Assembly: GCA_018651745.1 (NCBI GenBank)
Contig: JABIDL010000037.1
Span: 50,136-114,135, forward strand
Origin: Candidatus Neomarinimicrobiota bacterium
GTDB lineage: Bacteria > Fidelibacterota > Marinisomatia > Marinisomatales > TCS55
Reading direction: 5' to 3'
DNA length: 64,000 bases
The notes beneath the pieces were generated by a model. That model was not told the DNA's origin. It saw only the letters and a list, made by a program, of their open reading frames with translations, and ran no database searches. This document shows positions 44,747 to 55,000 of this stretch, in pieces; the first letter of the stretch is position 1; every line of letters starts with the position of its first letter. A program made the translations under genes and the position numbers.

Positions 44747-47259
44747 GATTTTTTTCGTTTCCTTCGTCGTTTTTTAGGAGGATTTAATCTGCGATTGTCA
44801 ATTAATTCCACAGCTGTGTCCAAGGTAACATCATTGGGCTCAACGCCTTTGGGAAGGGACGCATTAATTTTTCCGTCAGAAATAAACGGACCATAGCGCC
44901 CAGCTTTTACAGTCAGCTCTTCTCCTGTTTTAGGATGTTTGCCTAATGTTTTTAATGCTTCAGATCTCCCAGAAGTTGCTTGTGCGAGTAATTCTATCGC
45001 ACGATCAAGGGAAATGTCTAATGGATTGTCAGGATTTTTAAGACTCCGTGTTTTTTTAACCATTCTAAGGTAAGGACCATATCGGCCGTAGTCAGCTGTA
45101 ATTTCCTCTCCGGTTTCCGGATGAGAGCCAACGACTCTCGGAAGATTCAAGAGCGCCAAAGCTGTTTCCAAATCAATAGATGATGGATCAATATGTTTAG
45201 GGATACTTTTTCTTTCGGTTGTTTCACCGCGCTGAACATAAGGTCCATAGGGGCCAACTTTACTCACAATGTCGTCATTTGATTTTGGGTCTTTTCCTAT
45301 GATTACCGGACCGTCGCTTTGCGCTAACAATTCCATCGCCTTTTCAATTGTAATATCTCCTAAAGCAAGGTCCAACGGGATATTTCGTCGTTCTTCGCCT
45401 TGCTGGACGTAAGGTCCGAATTTCCCGATTCGAATAATCAATTCATTTTTATCCGTTCCATTCAGCGGAATAATGCACGCTTTCGGAATATCTACAGGAT
45501 CATCTAGCATGCCTTGCAGTCCGGCATCTTCGTTATTTCCAAAATAGAAATCATTCATAAACGGCAACGCTTTCATTTCACCTCGCGCAATTGAATCTAA
45601 ATCGTTTTCCATTTGGGCAGTAAATTGTGTATTTACCAGATGCTCAAAATGGTTTTCTAATAGTTGGGTAACGGCAACTCCCAAAAAGGTTGGAACGAGC
45701 GCACCTTTGGTTTTTGTCACATATTCCCGAAAGAGAATCGTGTCAATTATATTTGCAAACGTGGAGGGTCTTCCAATTCCATCCGATTCCAATTCTTTAA
45801 CAAGAGACGCTTCTGTAAAGCGAGCTGGCGGTTTGGTATTATGTTCTTCTGCATCCAGAGAAATACAATCGAGTGTGTCGCCTTTTTTCATATTCGGTAA
45901 AACAGATTCCCGGTCTGCCAAACCTTTCGAGGAATCGTCCCTTCCTTCCACATAAATCTTCATGTAACCGGGGAAAATAATCACTCTTCCTGTAGCTCGA
46001 AATGTTGCGGAATTATTTTCTATTGTTACCGTTGTCTGTTTCAATTTGGCCGATGCCATTTGGGATCCGATGGTACGTTTCCAAATCAAATCGTAAAGTT
46101 TTCCCTCGTCGTCACCCAGTTTGGTTTTTGCACTTTCAACCGATGCGAATGTTGATCCGGATGGGCGGATAGCTTCGTGCGCTTCCTGAGCGTTTTTTAC
46201 CTTGGTCTTATAAATGTTGGGCGTTTTGGGAGCATACTTCTTCCCGAATGTATCTATGATATAATCGCGTGAAGCTTTCAAAGCTTCGTCGGATAAATGG
46301 GTTGAGTCAGTTCGCATATATGTGATAAATCCATTTTCATACAATTTCTGAGCAGTTCGCATGGTTCGGCGTGCCGGGAAATGTAATTTTCGAGCGGCTT
46401 CCTGTTGCAGTGTGCTTGTGGTAAATGGAGGCTTTGGATTAGAAGTGCGCGGTTTTTCAACAATATCTTCGACTATCCAAGGTCCCGATTGTAGTTCATC
46501 CACAAGCGCATCTGCTTTTGGCTTATCCAGGAGTAAAGCATCCTGCCGTTTTAAATCGCCGGTTGTACTATCAAAATCTTTCCCGGTAATTAAAGTCTTT
46601 TGATCGACGGAATGGAGGTTGGCAGGGAACCCACTTGACGTACCGGATTTGAGTTCCGCTTTTATTCCATAATACGAAGCAGAATTAAACATCGCTCTTA
46701 GGCGCTCACGGTTAACCAAAATTCGCAATGCAGCAGATTGAACTCTGCCAGCGGATAATGTTTTATTTACAAAATTCATATTATTCTGAAGCGTGCTCCA
46801 CAGTACTCTAGAAACTTTATATCCGACTAACCTATCAATAATTCTTCGTGCTTTTCGAGCTTCCACAAGATTGGTGTCAATGTCTCTGGGCTCGGTTAAT
46901 CCTTTTTCAATTGCAGTTTTTGTGATTTCCGTAAATTGAATACGCTCGATCATAGAGTCACTCAATTCTTCTGCAATGTGCATAGCAATGGCTTCGCCTT
47001 CACGATCCGGGTCAGTTGCTATTATCACTTTCTCCGCAGACTTGGCTAGTTTTTTCAGTTCTTTAAAAAACTGATTCTTTTCTTCAAGAATTTCTTCTTC
47101 CATGGAAAAATCCTGATCAACATCTACGCCTAGCGACTTTCTTGGTAGGTCTTTAACATGTCCTACACAGGATATTATTTCAAAATTATCACCAAGGAGT
47201 TTGGATAATGTTTTCACTTTTGTTGGCGATTCAACGATGAGTATAGATTTGGTGCTCAT
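44743..47259 (-). CDS. topA: DNA topoisomerase I
   Basis: An 838-residue type IA topoisomerase that relaxes negative supercoils. The TOPRIM domain has Glu10 and DPDREGE (residues 83-89). The active tyrosine is Tyr314 in GFITYMRTDSTHLS. The C-terminal part (after about residue 590) carries several topoisomerase C-terminal repeats that lack zinc-binding cysteines (for example KVGPYGPYVQRGE and DYGRYGPYLRM), a form common outside Proteobacteria. It ends in a basic tail (PKKRRRKRKKS). First gene of the topA-ccmH-glyS operon. Confidence 0.97.
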   Translation of the reverse strand: MSTKSILIVESPTKVKTLSKLLGDNFEIISCVGHVKDLPRKSLGVDVDQDFSMEEEILEEKNQFFKELKKLAKSAEKVIIATDPDREGEAIAMHIAEELSDSMIERIQFTEITKTAIEKGLTEPRDIDTNLVEARKARRIIDRLVGYKVSRVLWSTLQNNMNFVNKTLSAGRVQSAALRILVNRERLRAMFNSASYYGIKAELKSGTSSGFPANLHSVDQKTLITGKDFDSTTGDLKRQDALLLDKPKADALVDELQSGPWIVEDIVEKPRTSNPKPPFTTSTLQQEAARKLHFPARRTMRTAQKLYENGFITYMRTDSTHLSDEALKASRDYIIDTFGKKYAPKTPNIYKTKVKNAQEAHEAIRPSGSTFASVESAKTKLGDDEGKLYDLIWKRTIGSQMASAKLKQTTVTIENNSATFRATGRVIIFPGYMKIYVEGRDDSSKGLADRESVLPNMKKGDTLDCISLDAEEHNTKPPARFTEASLVKELESDGIGRPSTFANIIDTILFREYVTKTKGALVPTFLGVAVTQLLENHFEHLVNTQFTAQMENDLDSIARGEMKALPFMNDFYFGNNEDAGLQGMLDDPVDIPKACIIPLNGTDKNELIIRIGKFGPYVQQGEERRNIPLDLALGDITIEKAMELLAQSDGPVIIGKDPKSNDDIVSKVGPYGPYVQRGETTERKSIPKHIDPSSIDLETALALLNLPRVVGSHPETGEEITADYGRYGPYLRMVKKTRSLKNPDNPLDISLDRAIELLAQATSGRSEALKTLGKHPKTGEELTVKAGRYGPFISDGKINASLPKGVEPNDVTLDTAVELIDNRRLNPPKKRRRKRKKS

Positions 47260-47333
47260 AGATTCCTTTAATTAATTTTTTGTTTCAAAATGGCGTTTTT
47301 CATGCGTCTGTATTTTAATGTATAAAAGAAAGT

Positions 47334-48599
47334 TTATATTTGCAAAGAGGCAAGATAACCGCCCAGATCATCAAATTTGATTGACATTTGATCCCCTGTT
47401 TCCAAATTTTTTATCTGTGCTTCTTTTGCTTGAATTTCTGAATCCCCAATAATCACTGCAAACTCGGCGCCGATTCGATTTGCTTCTCTGAACTGAGCTT
47501 TTAAGCTACGCCTTATAGGGTCAAAATCTGACTGTACACCTATTTGCCTACTGGCATGGATTAGTGGGATCACAATTTCCCGAGCCACATCTCCATGTGC
47601 AATAAAATACACTTGAATTTGGCTATCCGCTGTAGATTCATTTTTGGATTCTAAACACAATAATATCCTTTCAATCCCAGCTGCAAATCCAATCGCTGGC
47701 GTGGAAGGACCGCCGAGGGTTTCCACAAGTCCATCGTATCTTCCGCCACCACAAACCGCATCCTGTGCACCCAAGGCGGTGGAGGTAATTTCAAAAGTAG
47801 TGCGAGTATAATAATCCAAACCGCGCACCAAAGTGGAATCAAGTTCAAATGGAATTCCACATTGTGTAAGTCCTTCGCAAACATCTGAAAAATGTGCCTT
47901 ATCATTATCGTCTAAAAATTCAGAAATGTTGGGAGCGTCTTGTAATAATTTTTGTTCTTCAAGGTTTTTGGAATCCAAAATTCGAAGCGGATTAACTTCG
48001 AATCTTTTTTGGCTAGCCTCTGAAAGTTCGTTGAAATGCGGCTGTAAAAACGTTTTTAATGCTTTACGGAATTTTTTTCGGCTTTTCGTTTCGCCAATAG
48101 AATTCAACTTGAGTGTGAGCCCATCAAGGCCAAGTGCAATCAAGGATTCGGTTGCGAGCGAAATAACTTCAACATCCATTTCCGGTTGGTGTGAACCGAT
48201 GGCTTCCACACCATATTGGTGAAATTGCCTAAATCTTCCGGCTTGGGGGCGTTCTTGACGAAAGGCATGATCAATGTAATACAATTTTGTCATGGGTGAC
48301 TTTTTCCCAAGATTATGTTGAATAAAAGATCGGATGACCGGCGCAGTAATTTCCGGTTTTAAGGTTAAACTTGTATCGCCTTTATCCGAAAAAGTGTACA
48401 TTTCTTTAGACACGATATCCGACGTTTCGCCAACACCACGAGCAAACAATTCAGATTTTTCAAATACAGGTGTACGGATTTCTCCATATCCAAAAATATC
48501 CATCATCTTCCGAATGGATTCTTCAGCAACCTGCCAGCGTCTTGCTTCAGGAGGAAGAATGTCATGCGTTCCCTTGGGTGATTGAATTTTATCTGGCAT
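47334..48599 (-). CDS. hisS: Histidyl-tRNA synthetase
   Basis: A 421-residue class II synthetase. Motif 1 and 2 regions (PEITAPVIRSFIQ, FRQERPQAGRFRQFHQYGVE) and the His-specific ALVRGLDYYTRTTFE-type segment (here STLVRGLDYYTRTTFE) and GGGRYDGLVETLGG are present, followed by the HGTP anticodon-binding domain. The start overlaps the stop of the DUF2007 gene by 1 base, and topA follows 74 bases later on the same strand. Confidence 0.97.
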   Translation of the reverse strand: MPDKIQSPKGTHDILPPEARRWQVAEESIRKMMDIFGYGEIRTPVFEKSELFARGVGETSDIVSKEMYTFSDKGDTSLTLKPEITAPVIRSFIQHNLGKKSPMTKLYYIDHAFRQERPQAGRFRQFHQYGVEAIGSHQPEMDVEVISLATESLIALGLDGLTLKLNSIGETKSRKKFRKALKTFLQPHFNELSEASQKRFEVNPLRILDSKNLEEQKLLQDAPNISEFLDDNDKAHFSDVCEGLTQCGIPFELDSTLVRGLDYYTRTTFEITSTALGAQDAVCGGGRYDGLVETLGGPSTPAIGFAAGIERILLCLESKNESTADSQIQVYFIAHGDVAREIVIPLIHASRQIGVQSDFDPIRRSLKAQFREANRIGAEFAVIIGDSEIQAKEAQIKNLETGDQMSIKFDDLGGYLASLQI

Positions 48600-48844
48600 T
48601 ATCCTACAACCGTGTGTAAAAGTGATTCAGCTTTTTCTTTATATTTTTCAGGAACAAATAGTTTTATTAAGCCTCCCGTTGCTTCACTTGATGAGATGGA
48701 GAAAGTGGTTGTCATAACATCTGATTTTACAAAATGCGGAATATCGTTTTGTTCAAGCAATTCGGTTATCATGTCTGCGTACATTTTTCCGGAAAGTTCG
48801 CCGACTTTTATCCAAGTGTGTTCATTTTGTTTAGAAGTTGTCAT
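48599..48844 (-). CDS. DUF2007-like small protein (putative signal-transducing protein)
   Basis: An 81-residue cytoplasmic protein. The helix MYADMITELLEQNDIPHFVKSD and the strand LIKLFVPEKYKEKAESLLH fit DUF2007 (putative signal transducing protein), whose role is unknown. It overlaps hisS by 1 base and is therefore probably its co-translated partner. Confidence 0.78.
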   Translation of the reverse strand: MTTSKQNEHTWIKVGELSGKMYADMITELLEQNDIPHFVKSDVMTTTFSISSSEATGGLIKLFVPEKYKEKAESLLHTVVG

Positions 48845-48911
48845 TCATTCATTAATAGCTAGCATGAATTTGCACCAAATCAGGCAGAGAATAAAACCCT
48901 GAAATATAATG

Positions 48912-51900
48912 TTACCAGTTTGGCTGCGATCGAAACCTTCCGCCTCTTTGTTCAACTTTTAAATCTTTTAAGGTCGGCGATTTTACGTGTAATAAAAGGT
49001 GAAAACCTGAACCATAACCAGATGGAGTCCATGTGATTGACATTGTCCAGCAATGGAGATCACGGTTGATAGAAAAATTGTGGCTGACTAACTCGCGGTT
49101 AATTAAATCAAACCGAGCGCTATAACCGACATTCCAGTTTTTAGTTAACTTAAAATTTGAATTTGTTGAAAGCCAAAATGTTTCTTGGGTTAATTCCGGA
49201 TTAGATCGGTTTTGGGAATAACGAATGCTCAAAGTTGTGCTCCATAGATTTCCAGATCCTGATGGCCTTTCGGAAGATGGTATTCCGGTATCCAATCTGC
49301 CATCGGTGGTGATGCTATCAGCCCCCGACGCTTCACTTGATTGAATGGCAATTCTTTTCCCGGAAAATTTGAACCCGGTTGATAAACTCATATTCATCAG
49401 TCGAGGATAAGGAATACCGGTTTCTGTTACACGATACCGATCGATCCGAGCACCGGTTTGTGGATTAAAATCGTAGAAATCGTGCTTCATGGAAAGATCA
49501 AGATTGAGTATGCCTGCAATGTTGGATCGCACCGAAGATTGTAATTGAGAAAGCTTAAATGTTTCCGCCACAAAATTATATCCGGAAGACATTCCCCATG
49601 TGAATAAGTTCACTTTTTTGGTTTGATCGCCATCTTTCATTTTTGCCTGAAAAGAATGATTTAATGAAAAATTCATAGATTGACGTTCACCGGAGGATGT
49701 TCCACCTGCCATTGTGCCGGAGAATCGGTCAAAAGTTTGACTGAGAGAATCCTGAGTAATTGTTTTGAAATAGCCGAGATCTTGACCAAAGACCGGTTTA
49801 GAAAAATCGGGCGTATAGGAATAACCAATAGAGGTTGACATTACATGGCGGATAGATTTCAGAGAACCAATGCCAATCGGAAACAATCCGTAAAATTGGG
49901 TAGATGCACTGAGCCCCATTGAGCCGGTTGTGCGCTGTGCAAATCCGACAATTTCATCTTTAATAAAAACGCCGCTGGTATCAAAATGTCCGCTGTAAGA
50001 TTTATTTACCCAGACAGATCGTAAACTCATATTTGGATTTAATGTGATGTATTGAAACACTTTTTGGGGCGCACTTAGTCCCATACTGTGATTGGTAACA
50101 TAATCGTTGAAAGATTGCACAATGCCGGCACTGTCAGAATCTGTTATCCAGCGGTAAATCGAGGTAGAATCATCAAGTGAATAAGATTCGCTTTCATAAT
50201 AAGTGCGGTGCTTGTTGGTAAAATTTGAAGAATAATTATACGCGATATTATGATACCATTTTCGCGATCCGCCAATGTGTTTAATGAGTTTTCTCTGACC
50301 ATGTCGAAAGGCAATTTTTGGAAAAGTGCTGGATGTAATGTCCATTTGGGTTCCACTTCGGATTGGACTGGAATAGAAAGCAGAAGTTGGATCAATTTTT
50401 TGTTCCACCATAAGATCGGTATTGGATGATAAGTTGATACTGATTGAGTTATTAGACTTCCTCCAGTTTTTGGTGTATGTCGCATTGGATCGTGCCTGTT
50501 GGTTCAGCCGTGTTACAGGATTTATTCCGGTAAGTCGGTTGTATTGCCCATTGCTGTAGTAGCTGGCATTCACTCTAAATGTTTGGTCATTTCTTAGGAC
50601 TTGATTATGATTCCAGTTTACCACATAATCACTTTGCCGGTTATTCAAAAGTTGCGTGATATCGCGCTCACTTTGTCCCAATCCGGATGGGAAATTTTGT
50701 CTGTTTTCAAGGTTCAGATTTCCGCTGAAGGCATATCGCTTTTCATACGCATTATTAAGCCGTATCGTGATTCCCTGTCGATCTGCAAAGCTCATGGTAA
50801 ATTTTGAACCCCAATAATCGCTTGGAGCCCAATAATAACCGAGTCCGTCAAGGTATTGTCCACGTGTGCTACTTTCGCCATATCCCGGCATAATCCAACC
50901 AGAGTGTCTTCTACCGCGCTGATGCGGAAATACACCTAACGGAAGCCCCATTATCGGAATGCCGGAAATATACAGGACGATGGGCCGGGCAACTACTTTG
51001 TCTTCTGAAATCATTTTCATCCGAGAGCTTTCGAAATGGAAATGAGGTACAGGAAGATCGCATGTAGAGTATATACTTTCATCAATATAAAAATCGTCAT
51101 TTTCACGGTTTCGGATTTCATCCCCTTGGAAATAGCCATCATCTATTTTTGTTCTGCCTTCAATCACTTTTCCTCTTTGAGATTCAAGATTATACAGAAG
51201 CGTGTCGCCTTCCATAGGACTCCGACCATCCTCGGTAAGTGTTGGTTTCATTGGAATATAGGTAGTATCGTGATATCCCTGCGGTAGTGCACGAAGAACA
51301 TTGGTTGACCACAATACATTTATAAATCCTGCACTAAGGTGAACATTGGTATAATCAATGTTTGCGTTTCCATGCAGATCGGTTTCTTCTTCGGGAATTT
51401 TATAGTTGATAACATTCGATGTGTATTCCAAAGGTGCTTCGATATTGGTTGAAACGGTATCAGGAGTATAGGTTCCTCTGGCGCCGCCCGAAACTAAAAT
51501 CTGATTCAAATTCCCTTCTTGGAATTTCATCCAAACGGTATCGCCGGATGCGAGATTTTTTCCCTGATAAACGGAATCATCAAAATTATGATATAAGGTT
51601 GTGGCCATTCCCTCCAACCGCATTGAATCCATTGAACCATTAACAAAATATGCTTTCATAACTCGACTCGTCATATCATCTAAATAATCGCCTTGTTCTT
51701 TCTGGATAACAACAGAATCTTTCTCCTGAGTTTTAATTTCACGATAACCTGAATTGTGGTAAATAGCATGCGCTTGTTCGGGAATATAAACGAATTCTAA
51801 TTCTCCGTTGTTGTATTGTAGGGAAATTTCTTTACCGGAAATTGTTTGCCCTTCTTGGATAATTTTTGGATTAAGGATTAGTTGTGTTTTTTCTGACTCT

Positions 51901-52454
51901 CTGTTGTATATAGCACGTCCACAGTTTGCGGTGCGAAGGCTATCTTGAATGATTACTTTTTTATGAGCAGAGTACGAAACGCCATCAGTTACCTGAGATT
52001 GAACGTAAGAAAGTTCCTCAGCCATAATGGTTTGTCCTTCCTGGATCAATTTCACATTTCCCAAAGCCAATCCGCTGTCTTGTTTTGAATAATACACAAG
52101 CGTGTCAGATTTTAAATCATATGTTTCGGTCCATGCGCGTGTGTTACCATAACCGGTTAGGATATCTTTTGGTGAATTGATATGCAGTGAATCGCAAGTC
52201 AATGTTTGATTGTTTCGAACTACTTTTACAGATCCGACGAGCATTCCAAGCCCCACCTTTTGGTGGTAGCGCGCGTGATCGCAACGAAGCGTCATATCTT
52301 CTTTTTGGAAGATTACATTTCCCGTCAGGATTTGAACTGCTTCACCATTAAGGGTGATATTTTCCAGCACATCGGCGCGTTTCAGTCGCAGACGGTTATC
52401 GGCTGAAAAAAGAAATCCCAAGAGGAAGCACAGTGAAAGGATGCGCAAATTCAT
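48912..52454 (-). CDS. lptD: LPS-assembly protein LptD (OstA)
   Basis: An 1180-residue outer-membrane protein for lipopolysaccharide insertion. After a signal peptide (about residues 1-18) come OstA-like beta-jellyroll repeats (IQTGNVIFQKEDMTLRCDHARYH-type strands, residues about 25-450), then a long C-terminal beta-barrel (about 480-1180) beginning PLGVFPHQRGRRHSGWIMPGYG, which is the conserved LptD_C lead-in. It is larger than the E. coli protein (784 residues) as usual for FCB-group LptD. The presence of LptD implies an LPS-bearing outer membrane. Confidence 0.9.
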   Translation of the reverse strand: MNLRILSLCFLLGFLFSADNRLRLKRADVLENITLNGEAVQILTGNVIFQKEDMTLRCDHARYHQKVGLGMLVGSVKVVRNNQTLTCDSLHINSPKDILTGYGNTRAWTETYDLKSDTLVYYSKQDSGLALGNVKLIQEGQTIMAEELSYVQSQVTDGVSYSAHKKVIIQDSLRTANCGRAIYNRESEKTQLILNPKIIQEGQTISGKEISLQYNNGELEFVYIPEQAHAIYHNSGYREIKTQEKDSVVIQKEQGDYLDDMTSRVMKAYFVNGSMDSMRLEGMATTLYHNFDDSVYQGKNLASGDTVWMKFQEGNLNQILVSGGARGTYTPDTVSTNIEAPLEYTSNVINYKIPEEETDLHGNANIDYTNVHLSAGFINVLWSTNVLRALPQGYHDTTYIPMKPTLTEDGRSPMEGDTLLYNLESQRGKVIEGRTKIDDGYFQGDEIRNRENDDFYIDESIYSTCDLPVPHFHFESSRMKMISEDKVVARPIVLYISGIPIMGLPLGVFPHQRGRRHSGWIMPGYGESSTRGQYLDGLGYYWAPSDYWGSKFTMSFADRQGITIRLNNAYEKRYAFSGNLNLENRQNFPSGLGQSERDITQLLNNRQSDYVVNWNHNQVLRNDQTFRVNASYYSNGQYNRLTGINPVTRLNQQARSNATYTKNWRKSNNSISINLSSNTDLMVEQKIDPTSAFYSSPIRSGTQMDITSSTFPKIAFRHGQRKLIKHIGGSRKWYHNIAYNYSSNFTNKHRTYYESESYSLDDSTSIYRWITDSDSAGIVQSFNDYVTNHSMGLSAPQKVFQYITLNPNMSLRSVWVNKSYSGHFDTSGVFIKDEIVGFAQRTTGSMGLSASTQFYGLFPIGIGSLKSIRHVMSTSIGYSYTPDFSKPVFGQDLGYFKTITQDSLSQTFDRFSGTMAGGTSSGERQSMNFSLNHSFQAKMKDGDQTKKVNLFTWGMSSGYNFVAETFKLSQLQSSVRSNIAGILNLDLSMKHDFYDFNPQTGARIDRYRVTETGIPYPRLMNMSLSTGFKFSGKRIAIQSSEASGADSITTDGRLDTGIPSSERPSGSGNLWSTTLSIRYSQNRSNPELTQETFWLSTNSNFKLTKNWNVGYSARFDLINRELVSHNFSINRDLHCWTMSITWTPSGYGSGFHLLLHVKSPTLKDLKVEQRGGRFRSQPNW

Positions 52455-52595
52455 AAGCGTAGCTCGTTAATGCACATTTTGTTACAGGGTTCCGGAATAT
52501 TAAGTTTGGTCGTATTTGGATTATTGATGGACGAATTTACGAGTAAAAATTTTCAGTCTTCTGATGTAAACTCACCGATTTCAAAGGAGAAATGA

Positions 52596-53006
52596 ATGCG
52601 AGATTTTAAACAGATATCCTTTTTAATCCTTCTTTTAGGATTAATAGGATGTGGCAACCAAAAGGTGGTAACAATGGACAATGGACTTATCATTGAGAAC
52701 ATAATTGAAGGTGAGGGAACTGAAGCTAAAGATCAAAGTATTGTGATGGTACATTATACTGGATGGTTGGAAGACGGGACCAAATTTGATTCATCCCTAA
52801 ATCCCGGTCGAGACCCGTTTAGGTTTACGGTAGGTGCCCGACAAGTTATTTTAGGCTGGGATCAAGGTTTGCTCGGAATGAAAATAGGCGGAAAAAGAAA
52901 GTTAACCATTCCACCGGAATTGGCCTATGGAGATCGCGGTGCTGGAGGAGTGATTCCACCGGGATCAACATTGATTTTTGAAATAGAATTGTTGGGAGTG
53001 GAGTAA
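52596..53006 (+). CDS. FKBP-type peptidyl-prolyl isomerase lipoprotein
   Basis: A 136-residue lipoprotein (lipobox GLIGC, Cys19) with a single FKBP domain (about residues 45-136). Landmarks are [42 protein letters not shown], and [17 protein letters not shown]. The short N-terminal spacer means the domain sits close to the membrane. It helps proline isomerisation in periplasmic proteins. Monocistronic and divergent from lptD. Confidence 0.94.
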   Translation: MRDFKQISFLILLLGLIGCGNQKVVTMDNGLIIENIIEGEGTEAKDQSIVMVHYTGWLEDGTKFDSSLNPGRDPFRFTVGARQVILGWDQGLLGMKIGGKRKLTIPPELAYGDRGAGGVIPPGSTLIFEIELLGVE

Positions 53007-53086
53007 TCCGGCTGATGAATCATTTGCGCTGGAACATCTTATAAGATTAGAAATTGGAAATAAAAGAGTAGGAGAATCGACGATTA

Positions 53087-54766
53087 TTAATGTATTGACT
53101 CTTTTATCAATAAAAATTCCCAATCCTTAATTTGAATTGTAGCATGTTCGGGGACTTTAATGGTCAATATTTCTGATGTTGGGAAAAGCCGAATTTCTTC
53201 CCCGTTCACTAATATATCTACCGGCATATCAAAATCGGATCGAACATTTTTCCAACGGTAATGGAACGTATTTTCGGATTGTTTATATTCTAGCGTTGGC
53301 GGTCGGCGGTCAAAAAGATACTGACGGAAAAATGGTTCGTAATCTTTACCGGATTTTTCAGTAACAAATTGAATAATGTCTTCGGTGCAGACAATAGATT
53401 TTGCATTCTCAACTGCGAATGATTTTAAGATATCAAAAAAGAGAGATTCATTATCCATCACATTTCTGAGGGTGTGAAGTATCCAAGCCCCTTTGTAATA
53501 CGCATCTTCAAATCCCCAGTAATACTCTCCCCGCGGACCGACCATAGCTTTTCGGTTTCGAATGTATTTCCGTTTTGTCAACAAATAATCGACACTGAGG
53601 TCGTAATCCCAGCGGTCTTCCACATACAAGGCTTCGCAGTAGGTTGTAAACCCTTCCTGAATCCACACATCGGCTCCATCGCAGGCAGTGATGCTGTTTC
53701 CCCACCATTCGTGAAAAGATTCATGCAGAGTGATGTAATCCAAGCTCCCATATATACTTCGGTTAGATTTATCGAATATTTTAAATGAACTTCCGTACGC
53801 AATCGCAGATTGATGTTCCATGCCAAGATACGGCGCTTCAACTAATTTGTAGCCGTCATTCCAAAAGGGATATGTTCCAAAACGCTTTTCCATAAATTGG
53901 ATAACGTCCCGTGCTTCCTTTAAATGCTCCGTTGCAATAGCTTCGTTGTAATCCAATACCCAATAACTGAGCGGATGCACGATTCCCAATGAGTTGACGC
54001 TGTCTTGAATTTCTATATAATGCCCGATGTTAAATGTAACATTGTAATTATTGATCGGATTGGAAACAAACCATTGCCAAGTTTTAGTATTACCGTTTTC
54101 CAATACATTTCGGAGCGTTCCATTCATCACACAAACCAAGGATGAATCCACAGTAATATTCATCGCCATACTATCCGGTTCTTCGGTTGGATGATCTTTG
54201 TTGGGCCACCAAAGGCTTGCGCCATCACCTTCACATGAAACCCCTAAAAACGGTCGACCTGCTTTATCAGTTTCGATGACGACTCCGCCGTCCCAGGGTG
54301 GTCGTTTGGCAATCTGCGGACTTCCACTGTATTTTACTCGAAATGTGAAATGTTGATCTTTGGATATCGGGGGGAATTCAACAAAAACAGCATCTTCTTT
54401 CCGCGTCCAATTGAGTGCGGTATCTTCGAAAATAATTTGGTCAAGCATCATTGCTTTTGCTAAGTCGATCTGCAGTTTTTCGAAATTGTCAACTGCCTCC
54501 GCATGAATATCAACATATCCGTTTATTTGTAGATTTTCATCCAGGCGTTCTATGGTGATATTCATATCATAAAAATGGACGTCATAGCAAGTTCTGAGCG
54601 GAGTCAGTTCGCCGATAAGACGATTTCGATCTGACACCGTTGGATAGGTACTTTCTTTTTCCGGGATGACCATTCCGGACCCAAAATGTCCACGCAGATT
54701 TGAGACTTGAGAACATCCCGTCAGAATTAAGGATAAAAGAACGATGGTTGTTGTAAGAAATTTCAT
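53087..54766 (-). CDS. M1-family zinc aminopeptidase, lipoprotein
   Basis: A 559-residue gluzincin lipoprotein (lipobox LTGC, Cys18). The zinc motif is H348-E-S-F-H352 followed by Glu371 in IQEGFTTYCE. A GxMEN-like loop reads GMEHQS (315-320), with His instead of the usual Asn. The C-terminal ERAP1-like domain is missing, so this is the short form of M1. It probably trims peptides in the periplasm. Its upstream neighbour is tRNA-Thr. Its 3' end converges on the FKBP gene. Confidence 0.93.
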   Translation of the reverse strand: MKFLTTTIVLLSLILTGCSQVSNLRGHFGSGMVIPEKESTYPTVSDRNRLIGELTPLRTCYDVHFYDMNITIERLDENLQINGYVDIHAEAVDNFEKLQIDLAKAMMLDQIIFEDTALNWTRKEDAVFVEFPPISKDQHFTFRVKYSGSPQIAKRPPWDGGVVIETDKAGRPFLGVSCEGDGASLWWPNKDHPTEEPDSMAMNITVDSSLVCVMNGTLRNVLENGNTKTWQWFVSNPINNYNVTFNIGHYIEIQDSVNSLGIVHPLSYWVLDYNEAIATEHLKEARDVIQFMEKRFGTYPFWNDGYKLVEAPYLGMEHQSAIAYGSSFKIFDKSNRSIYGSLDYITLHESFHEWWGNSITACDGADVWIQEGFTTYCEALYVEDRWDYDLSVDYLLTKRKYIRNRKAMVGPRGEYYWGFEDAYYKGAWILHTLRNVMDNESLFFDILKSFAVENAKSIVCTEDIIQFVTEKSGKDYEPFFRQYLFDRRPPTLEYKQSENTFHYRWKNVRSDFDMPVDILVNGEEIRLFPTSEILTIKVPEHATIQIKDWEFLLIKESIH

Positions 54767-54875
54767 TTATAGCCTAGTTTTAATGTGGATTTGTTAATTT
54801 AATTTTTGATTTTTTTATCTTTTAAGTGTAAGTCGTTTTTAATTTTGTGTGTCTCATAATTTATGTAGAGAAAAG

Positions 54876-54948
54876 AGCCACCTCGCGGATTTGAACCGCG
54901 GACCTACTCATTACGAATGAGTTGCTCTACCAACTGAGCTAAGGTGGC
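54876..54948 (-). tRNA. tRNA-Thr (anticodon CGU)
   Basis: A 73-base cloverleaf on the minus strand. Acceptor GCCACCT pairs with AGGTGGC. The D-arm TAGCTCAGTTGGTAGAGC and T-arm GTTCAAATC are canonical. The anticodon loop TTCGTAA gives CGT. CCA is not encoded and the discriminator base is U. Confidence 0.96.
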
Positions 54949-55000
54949 AAATACTAGCGAGTGAAATTATGGTTTTCAATGATAGAAAACCAAGCCTGCC